Below, in pieces: positions 55,877-64,000 of a DNA stretch of 64,000 bases; the first letter of the stretch is position 1; every line of letters begins with the position of its first letter. The notes under the pieces are model-generated. The model was not told the DNA's origin. It saw only the letters and a list, made by a program, of their open reading frames with translations, and made no database searches. This stretch comes from Pezicula radicicola. Its lineage: Eukaryota > Ascomycota > Leotiomycetes > Helotiales > Dermateaceae. The DNA is taken from positions 257,968-321,967 of the forward strand of contig PDUO01000036.1 of the NCBI GenBank assembly GCA_003008705.1, read 5' to 3'. The translations under genes were made by a program, and so were the position numbers.

Positions 55877-57341
55877 ATGACTGAAGATTTTAGTTACTAG
55901 GCAAAGAACTAGGGCGAAGGCTTCACACCCGGTGCACTAGCGTCTGAGAAGGGCTCCTGGGATTAATGCCTGGACTCCGTGGAGGAACAGTACAAACATA
56001 CAATGCTTGTACAACAGGTAAGATACTCTAGAAGATATCCCATCCCTACAAAGATGCGAATCAAAAACAAAATACAACAGAACGAGTTTCCGAGCTTTGT
56101 GACTGTTATGAGAGAGTCTGCGCGTGGCTGGGTCGTCCCCAGTGGTACGCGAGAGAGCTTCTATTTAAACACCACAAGTTGACAGAAGCTACCATAGACG
56201 ATAACAATCGCACAAGACACCGCTACAGATTAGACGGCTTTGATGACCCTGATGAACTACAAGAGAATATTCCGTAACTGCGTGCTCGGGCACATGGTTC
56301 TGACATAGCAGTGCGTACGAGGAAGATATGCTTCAGAATGAAATCTAAAGCAAAACGTCGCTTCTGGAGCCTCTACAATATATCTAGAGCTTATATTGGC
56401 AACGGAATTTTGGATGGCACCTTTAAAAATTGCTGGTCTTTCAGAAAGTCAGTCAAGGCACGCTTGCCAGAGTTGGATCGGCAGCTTTTCACCACACTGG
56501 AGACAGAACAACCGGAGTTTGCGGTTCCACACAAGCGCGAATACCTGATCAAGAACCCAGAACATATTATTGTGTCCTATTTCGAGCAGTTAGGTCCCTT
56601 CTTGCAGAAGCTGCCCATGCTCCGGAAACACATCATAGAAGTCATGCTTGATGGTGAATGGTATCAAGGGAAGACCGAGACCGTCTTGACCAACCTAGAG
56701 ATAAAATTTGTTTCACAGAACATGACGTACTGCTTGTACATAGTCACACTTGGCCCTGCAGCATTCGACACAAAAATTCAGGGTTGGCTCTCTTTGGCTG
56801 AGATTTTGTGCGATCTTGACATTCCTATTGGAGTGTACGACATTCAGGGTGACACTTGGATCGTGTTCCACCAATACGGAATCATTATGCGCAGGCTTAT
56901 AGACCTTCAATTTTTATTCCTTATTGCATATCGGAATCCACGCACGAGAAGGCTTCCAGGCCTAGTATCGGCAGTTTATTTACTATACTTGAAGAGGTAC
57001 GAGAGCGAAGACTGGACCCGTAGCAAAGAAAAGGGCAAAGGCCTGTGTGAGAAGCAGGGATGCGAACTGTTTCTCAAGCGCCCGATACATCTAGTACTGA
57101 GAAATACGCTGCTGGCGATACCGAGTATATGGGTCACATATAGGGTTTGTGTATGTCACGAGAAGTAATTAAAAGACCTAATTTGCAAGACTTTATTTTA
57201 AAGATGTCGGAGAAGAGGGCTGCCTAGGTCATGGGTCCTATGTACAATCTATATCCGAAGAACCAGCATCAAACTCCGCCAGAATACATGAAGCTAACTT
57301 GGGAGGATTTTGGGCTTGATGACTTTGAAGATGTCCTCTGA
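55877..57341 (+). pseudogene. Local unknown family, third copy, with several stops and frameshifts
   Basis: The likely old start ATG (55877) leads to MTEDFSY, then TAG at 55898 and TAG at 55910, and later TAA at 55964 just after GSWD. Further on, DCYERVCAWLGRPQWYAREL and a TAA at 56275 lead into the best conserved part (56338-57120): EVMLDGEWYQGKTETVLTNL, LDIPIGVYDIQGDTWIVFHQ and RLPGLVSAVYLLYLKRYES. A frameshift near 57095 and a TAG follow before KYAAGDTEYMGHI, and traces run on to TGA at 57339-57341. Several stops could derive from Trp codons (TGG to TAG), which fits mutation of duplicated DNA. The open part alone would be about 275 residues. Confidence 0.65.
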
Positions 57342-60300
57342 AGGCCGCAAGCAAATCTCCCAGTCGCGATTGCCAACCCATTCTTTTTTTTTTCCGCATG
57401 CATGCTGTACTGTCATCTTCGACTTTTCGTCAGTTCGGAAGTATCATATATCCTTATTTGTATATGGGTTGGACCGCAGATAATTTCAATTTTGAACCAT
57501 GCCGCAAGTGCGAAGGGCATGGACCATGCTTACTTTAGCTGGAGGTCCTTCGCGAGCAATTTAATTAGTTCTTGTCAGAAGCAAGGCGTCCCTTCTTCAC
57601 CAAGTTTTCTAATCAAGCATGTAAATTCACAATCTAGCAATGACTCATTTTACTTAAGGTTAGAAGTGGTGGGTGGTTGATCTACTCCTTCAGTTTAGAT
57701 ATATTCTCCGCTATATCCTAAAACGTCTGAGCATACTCCTAACTTGCGCACCACCCCTTGAATACATAAATCCCTTTACTTCAAGTCCAGTTAGAATACT
57801 ATTATATTTCGTCATTCTATAAAATTCCCAACTTGTTTTTGTATCTCCATTCAAAGTTCTACACTACGCAAGTGCTTGCTTTAGAAACGAGACTTTGGCA
57901 GCCAGAAATTGAACTTTGTAATGATGGACCTGCTACCTTTCTTTCTCTAAATGGTCTCAGACCTTTTCAGAGACCTTGAAATACAATTAATTTCTTCTTT
58001 AGAATTGGGGAACGATTCTGTTCTGCAGTTTACTAACTGATAGAGGGGATGTCAAAAGTGAAAGTCTTTTGCTGTAGCGCAGTATACTTACGGAGTATGT
58101 GAGGCATTACATAACGAGAACGAGCATTCATTATAGAAATCAAGGGCCCTATCAAGGATACAACAGTTTATTATATTGGTCTTAGCCGATAACAACTTGC
58201 AAGTTACGAAGAAATGTGATGAGGTGTAAAGCGTCGGTAGACACACATCGCTTAATAAAAGGGGTAAAGCTCGAGGACTGTCGCCTAAGGCTACAAAGCC
58301 CAAGCCCCCATCTCTAACGTTCCAGAATTTGGTGCACTTCTCTTCGGAAAGTTCATACAAATACGACACCTTAGTAGCCCATTTTGCATCCTTTAGGTAA
58401 TTTACCAAACTTCACCCAACCGAAACCCGCTAATGCCTCTACAACACACCCCAGTCATCCAGGTCAACCTTCACCGCAAAACATATAACTAAAGCGATTA
58501 TTTGGAACCAAATCAATCACCTTAAGCACTCGAAATTGAATGATGATGAAACCTCAAAGGAAAGCGCTTTTCTTCTAATCAAGACCAAAATGGATGAGAG
58601 GAAGGCTAATAAAGTACTAGCTCCTACATCTTACATTACATCCCAAAGCTCCTCTCCAAACTTAAAATTCCAGAAAAAAGCCGAAATTCAAAGACCCTTT
58701 TCAAGAAGTTGCTTGGAGTAGACCCTCCTCGCCGCGTTTTTAGATAGCCAAGAACTTAAATCTTACAACGTCTATAGAAGATAAAATTGAGAAATATTAG
58801 AAACTCAAGGTTTCTTAGTGAATTTACCAATTTTTGTTAGTTAGAATATCGTTGACATTATACACATTGTTGTTATTCTCTAGCTTAATAATTATTCCTG
58901 ATTTAATGCAGAGTGATATAGAGGCTTACAAACCTACAAGCAGATATTAATAGCAGTTTTAGCAGCTACATGGATATCTTCTATGTAGCTGGCTCAACTA
59001 ACTATTAGTAAGCAATAGCTTGTAAGATCTTGTTGTAGAGTTTAAGACTAATTATCCCTAGAAAGTAATAGTTGGAAATTGGTTAAGTTGAGTATTATTC
59101 TTTAACTCACAAAAAGAAAATACTACATTTATCCTTTATTACTAATTTAATTTAAGTAACTTAACTTAATCTAGGTATTTAATTTAAAGTTTATAAAAAT
59201 ATACTAGAAATTATAGAAATATAGGATATTTTAAAGATATTATTTATAAGTCTTTAAGGTAATATATAGAGTAAAGAAAGGTATTACTACTATATATAGT
59301 ACTATTATTAATTACAATATTTAGCAAGGTGCTAAGAAATATTAAAGAATAAAAAATATAAACTAAGAATTATAACTTCTACTTATTCCCCCTACTCTTA
59401 ATATTAAATAATAGACCTATACAAGTCATTAACTCACATATACGTCTTCCTTCAACCCAACTAAAAGAACATAAACAAGAGCACCTAGCTTAACAAGACT
59501 AAAACAAAACAAAACACCTTTATTATTAGCCGCATATCTAGCAATCCACAATTCACAATCACTAAATCACATTACATCACATATCAAGAGACCCCAAAAA
59601 AAGATTTTGCGACAAGCACCACCTGAATTTGCTAACAAGCCAGCCATTATTCATCCCAGCTCAACTCAAAACTATCTAATCCACTCAGATAGTAACACCC
59701 CTCCACACCACCACAGCCTCCAACATCCAACTTTCAACCCTCCCTCTATCTCTCTACCCCCCAATCCAAAAATATCCTTCAAAGAATTCAAATAAGGTGG
59801 ATAGCAAGTCGCAAGCTTTAAAAAAAAAAAAAACTCTCAAAATGCCACCCATTCGAGAGCGACAGTGATAAAAATTGTTCAGTTTCCTCGTCCTTGACCT
59901 TCCTCTTGTCTTGCTCAGCCCATTTGAAAAAAAGCCAAGTACATAAAGACAAGGCGAGTTAAGAACTGAAAAAAGAAGCTAACAGGTAACAAGAAAGCAA
60001 ACAAATGAAAAGAACTGAAATAAGAATCCCTTATACATCAATCAATAAAGATGACTGATGCATCTCAAATCCCAAAGCTTTCCCAAAGCTTTCCCGTCAT
60101 GAAAAAAAAAACTCCGTTTTTGTGCTAAAATTCCTTCCTTCCATCCATATTGGTCGCACAGCACCATTCATAAACCCACATAAATAACCCAAAAATCAAG
60201 AAAAATGACAAAAGAAAATTATTCTGCCATCAATGCCATCAACGCAGGCTAGTAGAGCCATGGCGCAGGAAGGATCTCAAGGTATCTTGAGAGAGTGCCG

Positions 60301-60671
60301 TTCCATAATGCTTTGTCTGTCATGCGTTATCCCTTTCGCGCCGCGCTATCCCAATTGATCCCATTCCCAATCCATCCCACCCAGGGTATCTCATCCCAAC
60401 CCAAATCATTCCCATTTCGTTTCTGCCAGTGACTCCCAAAAGATAAAAAAAAAATGCGCCAATCCAATGTGTGATGGTATCATTGATGATGAACCTTTGC
60501 CGGTCTTTTTCTCTACCGTTGTGCCCCATGCTGTGATGATATAATAACAAAAAAATGACAATCAAGATGCAAAAAAGGAAGAAAGTATTAAAACAGGTAT
60601 TTGATCTAAATGGGCATCGCCAAGTCGAGTTTGAAGCGAACAAAAAAATAGCAATACAAGCTGCTGTTTAA
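57342..60671. other. AT-rich gene-free DNA, 3.3 kb
   Basis: No supported gene. Block 59080-59420 is TA-rich and nearly free of G and C clusters, like mutated repeat DNA. Short frames at 58088-58408 and 58536-58721 lack protein features. A poly-A tract of 13 lies near 59820. Confidence 0.5.
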
Positions 60672-61245
60672 GGAACAGGGTAAGGAGCAAGGGGTGGAGG
60701 GGGCGTTCTCCACGAATCCAAGTTGTGTTGCGTCGGTGGGGTAAGGAACAAGGGGTGGAGAACCAATCTGTTGAATGAGGCCGTACAAAGCCCGTTTAAG
60801 AGCCGAGTAGAGCACATCGTTCAAGAGAAAAATTTGGTTTTCCACGAATCCAGTTTGTTGTGGGGTAAGGAACAAGGGGTGAAGAATCAATCTTTTGAGG
60901 GAGGCTTTGCATAGCTCGATTAAGAGCCAGGCAGAACATTCATTCAAAAGAAAGATTTGACTCTCCACGAATCCAGTTTGTTTGGGGGTAAGGAGCATGG
61001 GGTGGAGGGTTGGCATGCTCCACGAATCCGTTTGTTATAGCAAAATGGGGGTAATGAGCAAGGGGTGGAGGGGAGTCGGGTCTCCACGAATCCAGAGATT
61101 TCGTAAAATCGTTGTTTGTGAAAATGGCGTAAAGAGCAGGGGGTGAATACAGTATGTTAAAGTATCCACGATTCCCAAGTTGACTTTGTAAGGAACAGGG
61201 GGTGTAGACGCGACTACTAAGTAGAACCGCCAACACGAATCCTAG
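60672..61245. repeat. Seven-unit repeat array; each unit carries an inverted repeat
   Basis: Each unit opens with a GTAAGGAGCAAGGGGTGGAG-like block and closes with CTCCACGAATCCAGTTTGTT or a variant. Start blocks lie near 60679, 60740, 60864, 60989, 61050, 61128 and 61189. The spacing differs: two units are about 122 bp and align along their whole length, while the others are 55-80 bp. In most units GTGGAG near the start can pair with CTCCAC near the end. The array lies just past the stop codon of the VIB-1-like gene and may be in its 3' UTR. Confidence 0.75.
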
Positions 61246-61378
61246 GTTTTGATATAAAGCTTGTCGGAGGAGTCATAAAATATAGTCATGGGGAATTCTT
61301 GAACTGCGGTTTGCTCCGAAGAAATATTGTGTCGTCGCTGTGAACTGCTGGGGTGGCAGTTTTGCTCTTGTAGCGAGT

Positions 61379-63688
61379 TCATGTCATGCTCATCTCGTGC
61401 TGAAGGAGATTTGTTGGGAAATAACCTTTGGACTCCGGTACGCCTTCCCACCGGCTGAGGTTGCTTCCACAGTGCCGACCGAGAGAGTCGTGAGACATCG
61501 TCAAGCTTGGAAGAATGTACCCGTTAGTATTGTATTCCTGCTTGATGCGAGGTTCCTCGGAGAGCCGTGGAAGGTGGTATCTAGATTCCTGGCCTTCGTA
61601 CATAGCCGCTGGGTAGTAGAGGTATCCCGGAGCCTCTTCAATGCCTCGAGCATCGTCGCTTGACATGGTGGGTTCCATGGGGACATGGAGTGGGGTGGGT
61701 CGAGCGAAGTGGTGAGTGGAGCGGTCAGTATAAGATGTTCCGTAGCTGGAACTCGAAAGTATCGAGGAACTAACACTACCTAGGTCGTTGGGTCCGCGAG
61801 AAGAACTAGTTGGTGAAAATGTACCCGATCCGCCACCAGACGATCCTCCGGGGCCGATGCTAGCATTGCTTTCTCGTCGTTCACTTTGGTAATGGCCTGG
61901 TGATCGACCACGGACAACCATTGGAGCAGACATGCGAGTTGCGACTTTCACCCAGCGGTCTTGGTGTTGTTGGCCAAGGTCGGCAAAAAGCTCAACAAGA
62001 AGGTGGTAGTACTGCTGAGCAGCTCTGCGTTTGCCGTTATTGGCAGTCGCATTCTTGAACTGAATCCGCTCAAATGTTGCTTCCATGGAGGTTTGTCCAG
62101 GACTGGTGCCAGAGAACTGATCATAAGCGCGGCCTGAGTTGAGTCCGCTATCTCCGCCGTACATTGGAATTGTTGGGTGAGGGCGTGGCGCGACTGTGAT
62201 GCGTGGTGGTTTATCTTGAGGTCCCTTGTCTCGCTTTGGAGTGTGCTGAACAAGTTCAATGGGCTTTCCATTTCGGCCGTCCACAACTGCGGCTATTGAC
62301 ATGGCAAAGGCATAAATTACGGGAGATGAGCCTCCATTTTGGATCAGATGAAGAGCACCTGTAGGAATCTGAGGCTGAAGTGTGTATGAGCAATTAAGAG
62401 CAAAATAATTTCTTCGGTAGCAAGTCCAGTCGTTGTCAGCCATAAAGAAGCCTTTATCAATTTTCCCAAAGATCTCCGGCCTGATGATTTGGCCATCGGC
62501 CGTTTGGAATTGATGTAAGACCTCTGTAGCTTGCAGTGGTGGACTTCCTTGTCCAGGCACGCCTAGATGATCCATACTTGTAGGACTTGTGAACCCGCTA
62601 CGGGATTCGGTTGGTGAAAGATTGCTGCCTCTGATAGGTCCGAGCGTAGATGGGGATCTTGTGAGATCAGAAGCTCGTCTATAGCTGGGTGTTGTGCCTG
62701 AGTAGAGATCTCGGGTTGTGTGAGGTGATGTCAGCTGTGGTAGTGCTGGGGAGCGCGACATCCCAGGGGATGCGTTACTACTTCGTTGTGTTAACATAGT
62801 CGTCTGGCTTATTGTTATGTGTATCATCATACACAATGAAAAATGCTCTCTACTTACAGCGAGGTGAGGCGAGGCTTGATGTCAGGCATGGAAAAAAGAG
62901 GGGGGTTCGGGGGAAAGTAACTGTTGGATCCGCTTGCGTATGTTGTAGAGCCGCTTAGAGGGCCTTGCTGATAAACATTCGTGTACGGTGAAAAGGTCAA
63001 TGTCGAGCTGGGAGAGGTTTGTACTGCGGGTTCAATGGAATATACAGGGCTGTTTGCGGTACCAGAATCTGGACCAAATCTGAGCTATCAATTAGCCACA
63101 GGTTCAGATGACTGTGAGACCGCAGCATCGACATGATTTTAAGGCTCAAGAAGATCAACTTTTGTTGTTGGGGCCCAATCTCGCTTGAATTGTCCAGAGG
63201 CCCAGTTTGATTGCGCATCTGTAAACAGCCAGCATCGTTGTCATACACGAGCAGGGACTACCCGCGTGATGCGAACTGATGCGGGTAGTGAACGGTTTGG
63301 CAGGCACTGAGGCTTCGCCTGTGAAACCGATAAACTTGTACAATGACGCATTGAGAGTCGTGGCATTCTAGCCAGCCGTCTACAGCTTAATTTGCAAAGT
63401 CCTGGTCACAGAAACCCGCTGGCAACACAGAGTGAGTTGGGCATGTGCCTGTCATCAAACTCGGAGACGAAAACACAGCGATAAAGCAACAAGCCAATAA
63501 ACTCACCGCACATCATCTGTCGCGGTAGCGTTGATGTATCTCAACCCCATGTCAGAGGCCAGCGACGGAGGTTGTGCAAACTCTTGGGGATGTCTGGAGG
63601 TGCTGTCAGGCTCTACTTCGGACCCAGTGATAATTGTGTGCCCGGGATAAGCGTTGAAGTCTTGAATATTACCAGCTTGCGAGCCCAT
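61379..63688 (-). CDS. vib-1: NDT80/PhoG-domain transcription factor, VIB-1/XprG-like
   Basis: Exons 63688-63507, 63079-62858 and 62807-61379 give 610 residues from MGSQAGNIQDFNAYPG. Exon 2 is supported by the phase-2 join DDVRFGPDSGTANSPVYS; exon 3 by IKPRLTSLQTTMLTQRSS, which needs an AAG acceptor. The NDT80/PhoG DNA-binding domain spans about 232-455 and begins VLHQFQTADGQIIRPEIFGK; later QQYYHLLVELFADLGQ is visible. The C-terminus is Ser/Gly-rich with a KQEY sumo-like site. Relatives VIB-1 (Neurospora) and XprG (Aspergillus) activate secreted proteases under starvation and are needed for heterokaryon-incompatibility cell death. Upstream of the chosen Met the frame continues (PSPFALNPF) to a CTAAC...CAG acceptor at 63724, so a further 5' exon, perhaps outside the window, is likely. 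Confidence 0.85.
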
Positions 63689-64000
63689 GAATGGATTGAG
63701 CGCAAAGGGCGAAGGTAGAAGAACTGTTCAGACATGGTTAGCAACGGGTCTTCATCATGTTCATCGTGAGTTGTGAATTAAGATATTTTTCCGACAGTAT
63801 GCGTTGAAGAGATCTCGCGAATAACGAAGCAAGGAGATGGCGTGCGAAATCATGATGAGGGAAGTGGGTGTGTGATTGAAGATTCTGTGATACCATAGAC
63901 CCTGCATTGGGGCCTTTTGCCGGCGGCTGGTGTTGAGGTTGTACAAAGAGACACTCGCGCAGGGTTCAACTGGAGTATCTGGGCAGCACTTGCCATCCTT
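63689..64000. other. 5' region of the VIB-1-like gene, possible intron
   Basis: A CTAAC branch and CAG acceptor ending at about 63724 suggest that an intron covers much of this interval. I see no start codon that joins in phase within the window. Confidence 0.4.

Noticed and set aside
60606..61236. Minus-strand frames with repeated TGFVEN-type peptides
   Set aside because: These are translations of the DNA repeat array. Unit lengths differ and are not kept in frame, so coding is unlikely.
1..64000. tRNA, rRNA or other classical RNA genes
   Set aside because: I looked for T-loop and B-box-like sequences and saw none convincing; a dedicated tRNA scan would settle it.

Overview
The window looks like nuclear DNA of a filamentous ascomycete (Pezizomycotina; a leotiomycete is plausible but not proven). 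The signs are many short introns (about 47-90 nt, GT...AG, with CTAAC/CTGAC-like branch points), fungus-specific protein families (a VIB-1/XprG-type NDT80 regulator, a bifunctional HPPK-DHPS, a nitronate monooxygenase, a long-tailed MFS sugar carrier), gene-poor TA-rich blocks and decayed paralogues of the kind left by repeat-induced mutation. I joined exons by hand from splice signals and checked that the phases agree. No experimental data were available.

Layout. 1-722: the start of a minus-strand Cys/His-rich protein that runs off the left edge. 723-9300: gene-poor, with one solid gene (a conserved 555-residue protein), relics and two short tandem arrays. 9315-10996: a two-exon unknown gene. 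12168-21524: four adjacent glycan genes, namely a GT32-like DXD transferase, a cellulose-synthase-like GT2 (five exons, 652 aa), a GT25-like transferase (eight exons, 362 aa) and an acyltransferase-3 membrane protein. GT2 and GT25 are divergent, with a MITE between them. This is the best candidate for an undescribed system, perhaps making and acylating an extracellular or capsule-like glycan. 23929-29245: an ankyrin-repeat protein with a helical fungal N-terminal domain, then a sugar-type transporter.

30780-40623: a tandem minus-strand family of cysteine-rich putative zinc-ribbon proteins: copy A (in-frame TAG), copy B (frameshifts), copy D (decayed 3' half) and copy C (intact, 453 aa). 42434-46131: housekeeping genes, HPPK-DHPS and nitronate monooxygenase in divergent orientation. 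46132-48929 is empty, followed by a small membrane protein.

51026-57341: a second unstable region with a relic of an SF1 (UPF1/NAM7-like) helicase C-terminus joined to CCHC knuckles, three copies of another unknown family (one intact, two broken) and an 82-aa three-exon gene. 57342-61378: TA-rich DNA and an unusual seven-unit repeat array whose units each carry a GTGGAG...CTCCAC inverted repeat. 61379-63688: the VIB-1/XprG-like regulator, whose true start may lie further right.

How the parts may fit: the glycan genes form one functional block by content. VIB-1-type factors control secreted proteases and non-self cell death, so sharing a window with an ankyrin protein that has a cell-death-type N-terminus is suggestive only. 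The two multicopy families and helicase relic mark fast-evolving accessory DNA between conserved genes.
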